DNA from: Marinomonas alcarazii
GTDB taxonomy: Bacteria; Pseudomonadota; Gammaproteobacteria; Pseudomonadales; Marinomonadaceae
DNA: 64,000 nucleotides
NCBI RefSeq assembly: GCF_003208215.1
Contig: NZ_QKLW01000007.1
Span: forward strand, 124,001-188,000
Reading direction: 5' to 3'
The notes under the pieces are model-generated. The model ran no database searches, was not told the origin of the DNA, and worked only from the letters and a program-made list of their open reading frames with translations. The position numbers and the translations under genes were made by a program. Each line of letters opens with the position of its first letter. The first letter of the stretch is position 1. Shown here in pieces: positions 1-9,406 of the stretch.

Positions 1-2
1 TT

Positions 3-80
3 GCTGGGCGCACGGTAAAAGTCGTCGTTGATGGCAGCGAAGAGAATGAAGAAGAGACAAAAGCACAGCGAGCTGAATAA
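3..80 (+). CDS. C-terminal end of an unidentified protein (partial)
   Basis: An open frame enters from the left edge and ends at TAA 78-80. It encodes 25 residues, with a short beta-like stretch (VKVVVDG) followed by a highly charged tail rich in Glu, Lys and Arg (SEENEEETKAQRAE). The gene is convergent with dtd, whose stop lies 30 bases away. Too little is present to name the family. The frame is accepted because it is open to the edge, its tail composition is protein-like, and it fits the gap before dtd. Confidence 0.55.
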   Translation, partial: AGRTVKVVVDGSEENEEETKAQRAE

Positions 81-83
81 GAC

Positions 84-103
84 TTCGTGTTACAAAACGC
101 GAA
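84..103. terminator. Weak stem-loop between convergent genes
   Basis: TTCGTGTT (84-91) pairs with AACGCGAA (96-103) around a four-base loop, with one G-U pair. It lies between the stops of two convergent genes. There is no clear U-run after the stem, so termination on either strand is only a guess. Confidence 0.3.
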
Positions 104-109
104 AACAGC

Positions 110-544
110 TCAATCCAACATAAAGGTGACAGGGCCATCGTTTGTGAAAGACACTTTCATATCGGCCCCAAAGCGCCCTGTTTCGACGTTCTCGTACTGA
201 GCACGCACCTTATTCACAAAATCATTAAATAACCGCTCACCCTCTGCAGGAACCGCTGCGCTAGAGAATCCTGGACGTAAGCCCTTTTTGGTTTCGGCCG
301 CTAGGGTAAACTGCGATACCAGCAAAATCCCACCATTAACCTGCTGGACATTAAGGTTCATTTTGCCTTCCTGATCGCTAAACATACGATACTTTAAAAG
401 CTTCTCCGCTAGACGCTGGGTATCTGCTTCCGTGTCGCCCTTTTCGATTCCCACTAATACTAATTGGCCGTGGTCAATTTGGCCTATCGTTTCCCCATCT
501 ACCACCACACTGGCATCCAATGCCCGTTGCACTAATACTTTCAT
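110..544 (-). CDS. dtd: D-aminoacyl-tRNA deacylase
   Basis: This 144-residue protein has the full length of bacterial Dtd, a cytosolic homodimer that hydrolyses D-aminoacyl-tRNAs (and Gly-tRNA(Ala)) and so protects translation from misacylated tRNA. The two signature motifs are present: SQFTL at about residues 77-81, with the active-site Thr80, and the Gly-cisPro motif in NDGPVT at 135-140. The KGLRPGF segment at about 87-93 is also typical. It lies downstream of typA on the same strand but behind a strong typA terminator, so it probably has its own or readthrough transcription. The identification is secure. Confidence 0.96.
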   Translation of the reverse strand: MKVLVQRALDASVVVDGETIGQIDHGQLVLVGIEKGDTEADTQRLAEKLLKYRMFSDQEGKMNLNVQQVNGGILLVSQFTLAAETKKGLRPGFSSAAVPAEGERLFNDFVNKVRAQYENVETGRFGADMKVSFTNDGPVTFMLD

Positions 545-600
545 GATTTACCTTTTTTTATTCCGCTGGATCGAGCCTGTTACTTTAGCAAAGTCCAGAT

Positions 601-625
601 AAAACAAAAGCGCCCGAAGGCGCTT
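601..625 (-). terminator. Rho-independent terminator of typA
   Basis: Read on the minus strand, a perfect 7-bp GC-rich stem (plus-strand AAGCGCC 608-614 and GGCGCTT 619-625) closes a UUCG tetraloop and is followed by a T-rich tract (601-607). It lies about 60 bases past the typA stop and before dtd. Confidence 0.88.
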
Positions 626-636
626 CTGTCGCTCAC

Positions 637-662
637 GAATTCATTTGCATGAATTCATTTGC
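637..662. repeat. Short tandem duplication after typA
   Basis: GAATTCATTTGC occurs twice (637-648 and 651-662) separated by AT, giving a 14-base tandem period. It lies between the typA stop and its terminator. It is probably a small slippage duplication with no evident function. Confidence 0.6.
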
Positions 663-685
663 TGCTGCTCTTTATAGAATAGCGA

Positions 686-2506
686 TTACTTACGACCAGC
701 GCGTTTACGCTCGTTTTCAGTCAATAGTTTCTTACGAATACGGATGCTTTCTGGTGTTACTTCTACCAATTCATCGTCTTCGATAAACTCAAGTGCTTGC
801 TCTAGTGTGTGACGAATCGGTGGAGTCAACGTCAATGCTTCATCTGTACCAGAGGCACGCATGTTAGTTAACTGCTTACCTTTAACTGGGTTAACAGTTA
901 AGTCGTTATCACGTGAGTGAATACCGATAACCTGACCTTCGTACACTTCAACCGCATGACCCAAGAACAGACGACCACGGCTTTGAAGGTTAAACAAAGC
1001 GAATGCCGCTGTTTTACCTGTAACCATGCTGATCAATACACCATTCTGGCGGCCACCAACGTCACCTTCTTTTACTGGTCCGTAATGGTCAAATACACTG
1101 GTCATGATACCAGAACCAGACGTTAGCGTTAGGAACAAGCCACGGAAACCAATCAAACCACGTGAAGGCGACATGAACTCAAGACGTACACGACCTTTAC
1201 CATCTGGTTCCATGTTCGTTAACTCAGCTTTACGCAAGCCAAGCTCTTCCATGATCGAACCTTGATGCTGTTCTTCAACGTCGATAACAACGCGTTCAAA
1301 CGGTTCTTGGATTTTGCCGTCTACTTCTTTCTGAACTACTTCAGGACGAGAAACACCCATCTCGAAGCCTTCACGACGCATGTTTTCGATCAATACAGAA
1401 AGGTGCAATTCACCACGACCAGAAACAATAAACTTATCTGGTGCATCGCCTTGAGTAACGCGCAACGCAACGTTGTGGATAAGCTCTTGGTCTAGACGAT
1501 CTTTGATGTTTCGAGAAGTAACGAATTTACCTTCTTTACCAGCAAACGGAGAATCGTTAACCATGAATGTCATGCTTACTGTCGGCTCATCTACCGTTAG
1601 AGGAGGAAGCGCTTCTACACATTCAGGGTTACATAGTGTGTCAGAGATACTTAGGCCATCAATACCATTAATACAAACGATATCACCAGCACCGGCTTTA
1701 TCCGTATCAACACGAGCTAGACCGTGGTAGCCCTTAACGTTAAGAACTTTACCTTTACGTTCTTTGCCATCAGCAGACTTAACAACAACTTGCTGGTTAG
1801 GAGACAAGCTACCGCGGGTAATACGGCCGATACCGATAACACCAACATAAGCATCATAGTCCAATGCAGAAACCTGCATTTGGAACATACCTTCTGGATC
1901 AACATCTGGAACAGGCACGCTGTCGACGATCATTTGGTAAAGTGGTGTCATATCTTCTGACATGTCTTCTGGATCTAGGCCAGAAATACCATTGATAGCA
2001 GAAGCATAAATAACAGGGAAATCTAACTGGTCTTCTGTCGCACCAAGGCTGTCGAACAAGTCAAAAACCTGATCCATAACCCAATCTGGGCGAGCGCCTG
2101 GACGGTCAATTTTGTTGATAACAACGATCGGACGTAGACCACGCTCAAATGCTTTTGAAGTTACGAAACGTGTTTGTGGCATTGGACCATCAACAGCGTC
2201 AACCAACAAAAGTACAGAGTCAACCATAGACAATACACGTTCAACCTCACCACCGAAGTCGGCGTGTCCAGGTGTATCAACGATATTAATACGGTAGTCG
2301 TTCCACATGATTGACGTGTTTTTCGCCAAAATCGTGATACCACGTTCTTTCTCTTGATCGTTCGAGTCCATGATTCGTTCAGAACCTAGGTCCTTACGAT
2401 CCAGTGTACCAGATTGGCTTAATAGCTGATCAACCAAGGTAGTTTTACCATGGTCAACGTGGGCAATAATAGCTACGTTACGTAACTTATTGATATCATT
2501 AGACAT
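686..2506 (-). CDS. typA: Ribosome-associated GTPase TypA/BipA
   Basis: This 606-residue translational GTPase matches the usual length of TypA/BipA, which binds the 70S ribosome and aids 50S assembly and stress or low-temperature growth. The G domain shows G1 AHVDHGKTT (about 15-23), G2 RGITI (55-59), G3 DTPGHADF (77-84) and G4 NKID (131-134). Domain II, the EF-G-like domains III and V, and the BipA-specific C-terminal domain follow. The start ATG is preceded by an AGAGAAC ribosome-binding region. It is flanked upstream by thiI on the same strand with a 249-base gap that probably carries its own promoter. A tetraloop terminator follows the gene. Identification is secure. Confidence 0.97.
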   Translation of the reverse strand: MSNDINKLRNVAIIAHVDHGKTTLVDQLLSQSGTLDRKDLGSERIMDSNDQEKERGITILAKNTSIMWNDYRINIVDTPGHADFGGEVERVLSMVDSVLLLVDAVDGPMPQTRFVTSKAFERGLRPIVVINKIDRPGARPDWVMDQVFDLFDSLGATEDQLDFPVIYASAINGISGLDPEDMSEDMTPLYQMIVDSVPVPDVDPEGMFQMQVSALDYDAYVGVIGIGRITRGSLSPNQQVVVKSADGKERKGKVLNVKGYHGLARVDTDKAGAGDIVCINGIDGLSISDTLCNPECVEALPPLTVDEPTVSMTFMVNDSPFAGKEGKFVTSRNIKDRLDQELIHNVALRVTQGDAPDKFIVSGRGELHLSVLIENMRREGFEMGVSRPEVVQKEVDGKIQEPFERVVIDVEEQHQGSIMEELGLRKAELTNMEPDGKGRVRLEFMSPSRGLIGFRGLFLTLTSGSGIMTSVFDHYGPVKEGDVGGRQNGVLISMVTGKTAAFALFNLQSRGRLFLGHAVEVYEGQVIGIHSRDNDLTVNPVKGKQLTNMRASGTDEALTLTPPIRHTLEQALEFIEDDELVEVTPESIRIRKKLLTENERKRAGRK

Positions 2507-2755
2507 TTATAGTTCTCTGCATTTAGCGTGAGCAAAAAGATATACCGCCGCTTGATACGGGCAGGTATGCTCTTCAAGCGTCTCGGATCTTGGTGCGGGG
2601 TAAAATTCGCGCAATTGTACCCTTATATTGATCAATATCCCATTAAAGTGACAAAAAAAGTCCACAAAAATAATTCAATAGAGTAACAATGCGCATTCAA
2701 ATATAAACGATAGCATTCATTTACTACAAAAATGCTACCGCTTATTAGTACTTAT
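2507..2755. other. Intergenic region between thiI and typA
   Basis: This 249-base AT-rich gap must hold the typA promoter on the minus strand. A 7-bp inverted repeat (TAGCATT 2711-2717 with AATGCTA 2731-2737) lies just past the thiI stop and could end the thiI transcript, but it lacks a U-run. I see no small gene here. Confidence 0.4.
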
Positions 2756-4207
2756 TTAAGGTAGGTAAACACCTACGTTCTCATGCCCTTTGCCTAAAAG
2801 GAAAGAAGCATGCATACGACTCATTACGCCTTTACCGCAATACAATAAATGCGTTACATCTTTATCCAAATCAGCCCAATTAGATTCGAGTGCAAAAAAT
2901 GGAATCACCTTCACTGGACGACCACTGACTTTTAAAGGTCGATTACTCGCTTCATCAGGATGGCGAATATCAATAATGACTTCGTCACCAACCGGCATAC
3001 GCACAACAGGCACTTCGCCCTGATATTGCTTAGACACATCCTCCATGACATTTTGAATGGACATGATCTGTGCGTTTTCGATGGCACTTTCCAATACTGA
3101 AAAGTCAAAATTGGACTCTTGTTTCTCTACACGATGCATTTTAGCACGTGTGGTGGGCTTTACTGAGATAACACCACAAAACTCTGGCATACTCGCCGCA
3201 AAAGGGGCGGTACCAATCTCAATGGCCTTATCGATAATTTCTTGTTTATTTGAAGTAATCAGAGGGCGCAGCACAAGCTCTTCTGTTACTTGGTCAATGA
3301 CTTTTAAATTCACCAATGTTTGGCTAGAAACCTGGGCAACGCTTTCCCCTGTTACCAACGCCTTTGCGCCTACCTCAGGCATTAACTTAGAGGCCGCTCG
3401 CAACATCATGCGTTTTAGAATAACGCCCATTTCAGAGTTATCGACTTTGGTAAGAATCTCACCCACAACCGCCTCGAAAGGTACGGTGATGAATTTCACA
3501 TTCAGAGTTGAGCCGTATTTCTCCCAAAGAAAATTAGAAACTTGCTTTACGCCAATTTCGTGAGCATCACCACCAAGGTTAAAGAAGCAGAAATGTGTTT
3601 TCAAGCCTCGACTCATTGTGAGATAAGAGCTCACTGTTGAGTCATACCCGCCAGACATTAGAGACAATACACAGTCTTGCGAACCTAGTGGGTAACCACC
3701 AAGCCCTTCTACGCGTTGCTCAATCATCCATACTCGATTGTCTCGAATATCGATCGGCACCAATACTTCAGGATTTTTTAAGCGCACTGCCAAAGCACCA
3801 CAACGTGCTTTTAAACAGCCACCGATGTGTCTCTCTGCATCTACCGAGGTAAAGTCATGATGACCCACTCGTTTCACTCGGACAGCAAAGACGGCATCTT
3901 TAATGACATCACCATATGATGTGATGGCTTGTTCAACGATGTCATCTAGATCAACTAAAGGGAATTCACGTACAAATTGAAAATGCGCTATACCAGCAAT
4001 ATTAGAAAGCGCTTCTGTAAACTCTTCCCGCAATTCATCTTTATCAGAAAACACTTCGATGAAATCCCAGTTACCTGATACGACAACATCAGCATCGTGC
4101 TTTTTAAGAACCAACTTAACATTATGTCGAAGCTGCTTAATAAAAGCTTTTCGAACAGGGCGACTTTTGATGGTGATTTCTGCAAAGAACTTAACAATAA
4201 ATTTCAT
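2756..4207 (-). CDS. thiI: tRNA uridine 4-sulfurtransferase ThiI
   Basis: ThiI makes 4-thiouridine at position 8 of tRNA and passes sulfur to ThiS for thiamine thiazole synthesis. The 483 residues match the E. coli length of 482. Order of domains: N-terminal ferredoxin-like and THUMP domains (about 1-165), PP-loop ATP pyrophosphatase with SGGYDS at 185-190, and a C-terminal rhodanese domain with the persulfide cysteine in YCGKG (Cys457). Cys344 in PEFCGV matches the partner cysteine of the E. coli enzyme. The presence of the rhodanese domain indicates the long form able to serve both pathways. The gene is divergent from glnA. Confidence 0.97.
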   Translation of the reverse strand: MKFIVKFFAEITIKSRPVRKAFIKQLRHNVKLVLKKHDADVVVSGNWDFIEVFSDKDELREEFTEALSNIAGIAHFQFVREFPLVDLDDIVEQAITSYGDVIKDAVFAVRVKRVGHHDFTSVDAERHIGGCLKARCGALAVRLKNPEVLVPIDIRDNRVWMIEQRVEGLGGYPLGSQDCVLSLMSGGYDSTVSSYLTMSRGLKTHFCFFNLGGDAHEIGVKQVSNFLWEKYGSTLNVKFITVPFEAVVGEILTKVDNSEMGVILKRMMLRAASKLMPEVGAKALVTGESVAQVSSQTLVNLKVIDQVTEELVLRPLITSNKQEIIDKAIEIGTAPFAASMPEFCGVISVKPTTRAKMHRVEKQESNFDFSVLESAIENAQIMSIQNVMEDVSKQYQGEVPVVRMPVGDEVIIDIRHPDEASNRPLKVSGRPVKVIPFFALESNWADLDKDVTHLLYCGKGVMSRMHASFLLGKGHENVGVYLP

Positions 4208-4316
4208 AGGGATTGTGGTTTATACCGGATATTTATAAAGGCGCACAGTATAAAGAAAAGCCATTCGATACGAAAACGCTAAATTCGCACCAAAAGAATA
4301 CAAAAAACCAAAAAAG

Positions 4317-4333
4317 TGCACCTTTTAAGTGCA
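4317..4333. promoter_or_regulatory. NtrC binding site upstream of glnA
   Basis: TGCACC-N5-AGTGCA is an exact match to the known NtrC dyad TGCACY-N5-RGTGCA. It sits about 107 bases upstream of the -24 element of the glnA sigma-54 promoter, a usual enhancer distance. A weaker half-site (CGCACC) lies at about 4286-4291. Confidence 0.88.
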
Positions 4334-4439
4334 AAAACTGTTTTACTTACCCTCCTAACGAGCCACAAATAAGTGCAATTTATAATTGGAACGCTCTATC
4401 TAATTGTAAAATAAAGACTTATTGGCTCGCACAGATTTC

Positions 4440-4456
4440 TGGCACAAGTTGTGCTT
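4440..4456 (+). promoter_or_regulatory. Sigma-54 promoter of glnA
   Basis: TGGCAC at 4440-4445 and TGCTT at 4452-4456 give GG (4441-4442) and GC (4453-4454) exactly ten bases apart, as required for sigma-54 holoenzyme. The predicted transcript start is near 4466, leaving an untranslated leader of about 100 bases before glnA. Together with the upstream NtrC dyad this is the classical nitrogen-regulated glnA promoter. Confidence 0.88.
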
Positions 4457-4563
4457 ACTTATGTTTGATAAATAACTCGACAAACGGTGCTTTGTATTAT
4501 TTTAAATAAAGCGCCTTTTACAACGAAAAACAATTTCGCTTTAACTACGACTGGAGAACAACT

Positions 4564-5970
4564 ATGTCAAACAAGACCCTTGCCTTGATTGCTGAGCACG
4601 ACGCGAAGTGGGTTGACCTTCGCTTTACCGATTTTAAAGGTAAAGAACAACACGTATCTATTCCAGCTATTACGGTAGATGAAGAGTTTTTTGAAAACGG
4701 TCAGATGTTTGATGGATCATCAATCGCTGGTTGGAAAGGCATTAACGAATCTGACATGATCATGATGCCTCAGGACGATACTGCTATTATCGATCCTTTC
4801 ACAGAAGAAGCGACTGTTATTGTTCGTTGTAACATCATCGAGCCTTCTACAATGCAAGGCTACGACCGTGACCCACGCTCGGTAGCACTTCGCGCTGAAG
4901 AATTCCTTAAATCTACTGGCCTTGGCGACACTGCATTCTTCGGTCCAGAGCCAGAGTTCTTCATTTTTGACGATGTTCGTTGGAAAACAGACATGTCTGG
5001 TAGCACAGTAGAAATCAACTCTGAAGAAGCAGCTTGGTCTTCTAACAAAAAATTTGAAGGCGGCAACATGGGCCACCGTCCTTTCGTTAAAGGCGGCTAT
5101 TTCCCAGTACCACCAGTAGACTCTCACCACGACCTTCGTAGCGCTATGTGTGGCGCAATGGAAACAATGGGCTTGGTTGTTGAAGTTCATCACCACGAAG
5201 TGGCGACTGCTGGTCAAAACGAAATCGGTGTTAAATTCAACACTCTAGTTAAAAAAGCAGACGAAGTTCAAATCCTTAAGTACTGCGTTCATAACGTAGC
5301 TCACGCTTACGGTAAAACAGCGACGTTCATGCCTAAACCAATCGTTGGTGACAACGGTTCTGGTATGCACGTTCACCAATCTTTCTGGAAAGATGGCACT
5401 AACCAATTCGCTGGTGACCAATACGCTGGCCTATCTGAAATGGCGCTTTACTACATTGGCGGTATCATTAAGCACGCTAAAGCATTGAACGCGTTCACTA
5501 ACGCTTCAACTAACTCTTACAAGCGTCTTGTCCCTCACTTCGAAGCACCTGTAATGCTTGCGTACTCTGCACGCAACCGTTCTGCTTCTATCCGTATCCC
5601 ATACGTTGCAAGCCCTAAAGGCAAACGTATTGAAGCTCGTTTCCCTGATCCAACCGCAAACCCATACCTAGCATTCGCAGCAATGTTGATGGCTGGTATC
5701 GACGGTATCAAAAACAAGATTCACCCTGGCGATGCAGCAGATAAAGACTTGTACGACCTTCCAGCTGAAGAAGCTTTGGCTATCCCACAGGTTGCTGGCA
5801 GCCTAGAAGAAGCACTTAAGTGCCTAGACGAAGACCGTGCATTCTTGACTCAAGGCGGTGTATTCTCTGACGACATGATCGACGCTTACATCGATCTTAA
5901 GTCTGGCGAAGCGCAGCGTGTAGCAATGACAACTCACCCACTTGAGTTCGAACTTTACTACAGCGTTTAA
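4564..5970 (+). CDS. glnA: Type I glutamine synthetase
   Basis: Glutamine synthetase condenses glutamate and ammonia with ATP and is the main ammonia-assimilating enzyme, a cytosolic dodecamer. The 468 residues equal the usual GSI-beta length. Visible signatures are [10 protein letters not shown] (about 48-57), the ATP-binding [13 protein letters not shown] (about 257-269) and the glutamate-site segment [10 protein letters not shown] (about 337-346). Tyr397 in DLYDLP is the expected adenylylation site for GlnE, so activity should be turned off covalently under nitrogen excess. The start is preceded by CTGGAGAAC. A sigma-54 promoter and NtrC site lie upstream and a terminator downstream. Secure call. 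Confidence 0.98.
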   Translation: MSNKTLALIAEHDAKWVDLRFTDFKGKEQHVSIPAITVDEEFFENGQMFDGSSIAGWKGINESDMIMMPQDDTAIIDPFTEEATVIVRCNIIEPSTMQGYDRDPRSVALRAEEFLKSTGLGDTAFFGPEPEFFIFDDVRWKTDMSGSTVEINSEEAAWSSNKKFEGGNMGHRPFVKGGYFPVPPVDSHHDLRSAMCGAMETMGLVVEVHHHEVATAGQNEIGVKFNTLVKKADEVQILKYCVHNVAHAYGKTATFMPKPIVGDNGSGMHVHQSFWKDGTNQFAGDQYAGLSEMALYYIGGIIKHAKALNAFTNASTNSYKRLVPHFEAPVMLAYSARNRSASIRIPYVASPKGKRIEARFPDPTANPYLAFAAMLMAGIDGIKNKIHPGDAADKDLYDLPAEEALAIPQVAGSLEEALKCLDEDRAFLTQGGVFSDDMIDAYIDLKSGEAQRVAMTTHPLEFELYYSV

Positions 5971-5996
5971 TCGCAATAGCGGTTAATAAAATACGA

Positions 5997-6027
5997 AAAG
6001 CCCTGATACAAATCAGGGCTTTTTTTT
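5997..6027 (+). terminator. Rho-independent terminator of glnA
   Basis: A 10-bp stem (AAAGCCCTGA 5997-6006 with TCAGGGCTTT 6013-6022) closes a six-base loop and runs into a T tract ending at 6027. It separates glnA transcription from glnLG. Confidence 0.92.
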
Positions 6028-6054
6028 GCCCTAAAAAAAACCTCACAACCATTG

Positions 6055-6071
6055 CGCACAATTATGGTGCA
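6055..6071. promoter_or_regulatory. Candidate NtrC binding site upstream of glnL
   Basis: CGCACA-N5-GGTGCA matches the NtrC dyad with one full perfect half (GGTGCA). It is centred about 70 bases upstream of the -24 element of the downstream sigma-54-like promoter. It lies beyond the glnA terminator, so it appears devoted to glnLG. Confidence 0.75.
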
Positions 6072-6131
6072 TAATGTTTTTATCCAAATGACAAAAACCT
6101 TAATAAACAAGCTACTCAAAGCTGCCCAATG

Positions 6132-6149
6132 TTGGTTCGCTTTTTGCAA
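6132..6149 (+). promoter_or_regulatory. Candidate sigma-54 promoter of glnLG
   Basis: TTGG at 6132-6135 and TTGCAA at 6144-6149 give GG (6134-6135) and GC (6146-6147) with ten bases between, and the TTGCA -12 block is ideal. The transcript would start near 6159, about 40 bases before glnL. This suggests that glnLG has its own NtrC-driven promoter besides readthrough from glnA. Confidence 0.72.
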
Positions 6150-6200
6150 CTGTATTAGAAGAAAGTCATAAAAGCAGGAGTCAACAGAGAGGCGCTGTCT

Positions 6201-7286
6201 GTGTATAGTTTACTAATCGACCATTTATCCACTGCTGTTGTTCAATTAAACGATCAACTTCAAATTGAATATTTAAACCCTGCTGCCGAAATGTTGTTAG
6301 CTGTTAGCCGTCGTCGAATCTATGGCAACGACATCAGCGTTGCCTTTAGGGAAAACGAAGAAAGCATTCAAGCTTTGTATTCTGCCATTGAATCGGGTCA
6401 CCCATTCACAAAACGTGAAGCAGAAATTGAGTGCAGTAATAACAAAAAACTGTTCTGCGATTACACCGTTACACCTGTTATGGGCACGACCAATAATACA
6501 GAAAGCTTGATTATCGAGTTATATCCACGAGATCGAATGAAGCGGATTTCGCAAGAAGACGAGCTCATTGCGAATCATGAAAGCAGTAAAGAGCTTGTGC
6601 GAGGTCTAGCCCATGAAATTAAAAACCCCTTAGGCGGTATTCGTGGAGCCGCTCAGCTCATTAGCCGCGCCTTTACCGATGAAGCTCTAAATGATTACAC
6701 ACAGGTCATTATTGAAGAGTCTGATCGTTTACGAGATCTCGTTGATCGTCTCTTAGGGCCAAGACAGCTGCCAAAAAACAAACCTCTCAACATTCACAAA
6801 GTGATTGAGCGTGTTAGACAGCTTATTTCGGTTGAAACAGAGAATCAGATTAAAGTCATCCGAGACTACGACCCTAGTATCCCAGATTTAATCGGTGACG
6901 AGTCACAGCTGATACAAGCGTTACTCAATATCACTCGCAACGCCATGCAGGCACTAATGGAAGACCAAGACAATCACCATAAGACGATTCATATGGTAAC
7001 GCGTGCTTTGCGACAATTTACGATAGGTTCCAAGCGCCATCGCTTGGTGTGCAAAATCAGCATTATCGATAATGGCCCGGGTATACCCGAGGCGATTTTA
7101 AAGACGCTTTTCTATCCCATGGTCAGCGGCAGAGCGGACGGCACAGGTTTAGGCTTGTCTATCTCACAGTCCGTTATTCACCAGCATCACGGGATCATTG
7201 AATGCAACAGTTACCCACAAAAAACCGAATTCAATATATTAATACCCATTGAGACGACAGTCCAAGAACAGGAGAAACACTCATGA
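6201..7286 (+). CDS. glnL: Nitrogen regulation sensor kinase NtrB
   Basis: NtrB phosphorylates NtrC when nitrogen is low and, bound by PII, dephosphorylates it when nitrogen is high. The protein is cytosolic, 361 residues, with an N-terminal PAS domain (about 5-110), an H-box LAHEIKNPLGG whose His138 is the phosphorylation site, an N-box NITRNAMQAL, and a G-box with DNGPGIP and GTGLGLSIS. The start is GTG, preceded at eight bases by GAGAGG (6187-6192). The stop overlaps the glnG start as ATGA, which implies translational coupling. No membrane segment is seen, as expected for this family. Confidence 0.96.
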   Translation: MYSLLIDHLSTAVVQLNDQLQIEYLNPAAEMLLAVSRRRIYGNDISVAFRENEESIQALYSAIESGHPFTKREAEIECSNNKKLFCDYTVTPVMGTTNNTESLIIELYPRDRMKRISQEDELIANHESSKELVRGLAHEIKNPLGGIRGAAQLISRAFTDEALNDYTQVIIEESDRLRDLVDRLLGPRQLPKNKPLNIHKVIERVRQLISVETENQIKVIRDYDPSIPDLIGDESQLIQALLNITRNAMQALMEDQDNHHKTIHMVTRALRQFTIGSKRHRLVCKISIIDNGPGIPEAILKTLFYPMVSGRADGTGLGLSISQSVIHQHHGIIECNSYPQKTEFNILIPIETTVQEQEKHS

Positions 7287-8716
7287 CACCAGAAGAAACC
7301 GTATGGATTGTTGACGACGATCGCTCTATTCGCTGGGTTTTAGAGAAGACATTAGAACAAGAAGGAATCCAATGTCGTTTGTTTGATTCTGCTGAAAACC
7401 TCGTTAATCTTATCGATAAAGAACAACCAAGCGCCATCATCAGTGACATTCGGATGCCGGGTATGGACGGTTTGGCGCTGCTTGAAAAGCTTCAGAAAGA
7501 CCACCCTTATTTACCTGTCATTATCATGACAGCGCATTCAGATTTAGAAAGTGCAGTGGCCTCATATCAAGGTGGCGCTTTTGAATATTTACCTAAGCCT
7601 TTCGATGTCGAAGAAGCCGTTAGCCTTGTCAAACGTGCCATGCTGCATCACCGCAATGCACGCCCCAGCACTGACGATATGGAAGTTGAAGCTGAGCAAC
7701 AAGTAGACAAAGAGATTATTGGTGAAGCGCCAGCCATGCAGGAAGTGTTTCGTGCGATTGGTCGACTCGCCAATTCTAATATAACTGTGCTGATCAATGG
7801 TGAATCCGGTACGGGTAAAGAGCTGGTTGCTCAAGCACTGCACACACACAGCCCTCGCGCAGCAAACCCGTTTATCGCCTTAAACATGGCAGCGATTCCC
7901 CATGACCTAATTGAATCTGAGTTATTTGGTCATGAAAAAGGCGCCTTTACCGGCGCTAATACACAGCGTCGAGGCCGATTTGAACAAGCCAATGGTGGTA
8001 CTCTGTTTCTAGATGAAATTGGTGATATGCCAGCGGAAACTCAAACGCGCCTATTACGCGTTCTAGCAGACGGAGAATTCTATCGAGTGGGTGGACACAC
8101 CCCAGTGAAAGTCGATGTTCGTATTATTGCAGCCACACACCAAAATCTAGAAAGCTTGGTACAGAAAGGGTCGTTCCGCGAAGATTTGTTCCATCGCCTA
8201 AACGTCATCCGAATTCACTTACCTAAACTGGCAGAGCGTCGAGAAGACATTCCGAAGCTTGCTCGTCACTTCTTGAGCCGTGCTGCTGAAGAGCTTGCCG
8301 TTGAGCCTAAACAACTCACCAAAGAGACTGAGAACTATCTGACTCAACTGGACTGGCCGGGCAACGTTAGACAGCTAGAAAATACCTGCCGCTGGTTGAT
8401 TGTAATGGCATCAGGACGTGAAGTCTTAGTAGAAGACTTACCACCTGAACTGCTCGCAGCGGTTCCGCATGAGCAACCCTTTGCATCATGGGAAGAAGCT
8501 CTGAAGAATTGGGTAGACAGCACGCTCGCAACGGGTCAAAAAGGCATTCTTGATCAAGCCGTACCAAAATTCGAGCGCATTATGATAGAAACGGCACTGG
8601 CTCATACTGGCGGCCGCCGTCGCGATGCTTCTCTGCTTTTAGGCTGGGGACGCAATACGCTAACCCGAAAAATCAAAGAGTTGAACATTGATCACGCGGA
8701 ACAAGATGAAGATTAA
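7283..8716 (+). CDS. glnG: Nitrogen response regulator NtrC, sigma-54 activator
   Basis: NtrC is the enhancer-binding activator of sigma-54 promoters for nitrogen assimilation. The 477 residues hold a receiver domain with phospho-acceptor Asp55 in SDIRMPG, a AAA+ domain with Walker A GESGTGKE (173-180), the sigma-54-contacting GAFTGA loop (220-225) and Walker B FLDEIGD, then a C-terminal Fis-type helix-turn-helix ([16 protein letters not shown]). It overlaps glnL by four bases. Likely targets inside the window are the dyads before glnA, glnL and livK. Identification is secure. Confidence 0.97.
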   Translation: MTPEETVWIVDDDRSIRWVLEKTLEQEGIQCRLFDSAENLVNLIDKEQPSAIISDIRMPGMDGLALLEKLQKDHPYLPVIIMTAHSDLESAVASYQGGAFEYLPKPFDVEEAVSLVKRAMLHHRNARPSTDDMEVEAEQQVDKEIIGEAPAMQEVFRAIGRLANSNITVLINGESGTGKELVAQALHTHSPRAANPFIALNMAAIPHDLIESELFGHEKGAFTGANTQRRGRFEQANGGTLFLDEIGDMPAETQTRLLRVLADGEFYRVGGHTPVKVDVRIIAATHQNLESLVQKGSFREDLFHRLNVIRIHLPKLAERREDIPKLARHFLSRAAEELAVEPKQLTKETENYLTQLDWPGNVRQLENTCRWLIVMASGREVLVEDLPPELLAAVPHEQPFASWEEALKNWVDSTLATGQKGILDQAVPKFERIMIETALAHTGGRRRDASLLLGWGRNTLTRKIKELNIDHAEQDED

Positions 8717-8740
8717 TTAATCCTCATTAGGAAAAGAGTG

Positions 8741-8773
8741 ATGCAGGCACACTGATTTATTATTTGCCTGCAT
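8741..8773 (+). terminator. Stem-loop after glnG
   Basis: ATGCAGGCA (8741-8749) pairs perfectly with TGCCTGCAT (8765-8773) around a 15-base loop, 25 bases past the glnG stop. There is no U-run, so it may be a weak terminator or a 3'-end stabiliser. Confidence 0.45.
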
Positions 8774-8870
8774 TATCTCAGCTTTCTGGTGTTTTAGACT
8801 TGCTTTTACCGACACAATCCCCTACTAATTAAAGACGACTAAATGTTCATCAATAAACGGGAAAACTGTT

Positions 8871-9251
8871 ATGTATCCAACACTTCAGTCCATGGGTATC
8901 ACCAGCATACAGGACATTGAAAAATTCACTTTGCGCTATGAAGGCGGCCACGATGTTTTAAAAATTTATTACCGTCGTGAAAAAGGTTCGTTACTTCCTA
9001 AGAGTAAAAAATTCAAATTTGGTCGCTCGACTAAAACCGTATTAGCCGACGGCGGCCAACAAACTTATCGACAAGTACAAGAACCGTCTTTAATTGTATT
9101 GCGTGCAATGGAAGAGCTTGAGCAAATCGTCGGTAGACAACACGAAACCAAGACTTCAAAAGAAGATCTGATTAAAGAACTTGAGCACCTAGAAAAAGTC
9201 GTTAATAGCAAAATTAGCGAAATCAAAGTGAAAATCGAGTCGATGCAATAA
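8871..9251 (+). CDS. DUF3461 family protein
   Basis: This 126-residue cytosolic protein resembles the small DUF3461 family of gammaproteobacteria: a start of the form MYPTLxxMGI, then ERYxLR-type and DVLKIYYRR segments, and a basic KFKFGR motif near residue 45. The last 45 residues (about 80-126) are a predicted charged coiled coil rich in Glu and Lys. No catalytic motif or membrane segment is visible, and the function of the family is unknown to me. It has its own gap on both sides (154 and 155 bases) so it is probably monocistronic. The family call comes from remembered sequence pattern, not a search. Confidence 0.8.
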   Translation: MYPTLQSMGITSIQDIEKFTLRYEGGHDVLKIYYRREKGSLLPKSKKFKFGRSTKTVLADGGQQTYRQVQEPSLIVLRAMEELEQIVGRQHETKTSKEDLIKELEHLEKVVNSKISEIKVKIESMQ

Positions 9252-9285
9252 CCCAACTTGATCCTTTGACAGACATCCCTCTTTT

Positions 9286-9315
9286 GGCTGAGTGATACCT
9301 CATTATCGCTCAGCC
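9286..9315 (+). terminator. Stem-loop after the DUF3461 gene
   Basis: GGCTGAGTGAT (9286-9296) pairs with ATCGCTCAGCC (9305-9315), 11 bp with one G-U pair and an eight-base loop. Only a short T-containing stretch follows, so terminator strength is uncertain. Confidence 0.5.
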
Positions 9316-9406
9316 ATTTGATTACAATACCAGCTAGCCCCTCTCATAAAATCTCGCTACAATCTCTCGCTATTTATTCTCTTATCTTTTGCGAAAGCCA
9401 ATTACT

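Noticed and set aside
3057..3563. 168-residue frame antisense to thiI
   Set aside because: It lies inside thiI, whose catalytic residues are all in place; no independent evidence of translation.
4286..4302. Second NtrC site before glnA
   Set aside because: Only the left half (GCACC) matches; the right half is absent, so it was mentioned but not called as a site.
4720..5217. 165-residue frame antisense to glnA
   Set aside because: It lies fully within a certain gene, has no ribosome site and encodes composition typical of an antisense shadow (rich in Cys, His, Phe).
9389..9406. Upstream TTG start for tsaC
   Set aside because: It would add six residues not seen in the family, without a better ribosome site than the ATG at 9407.
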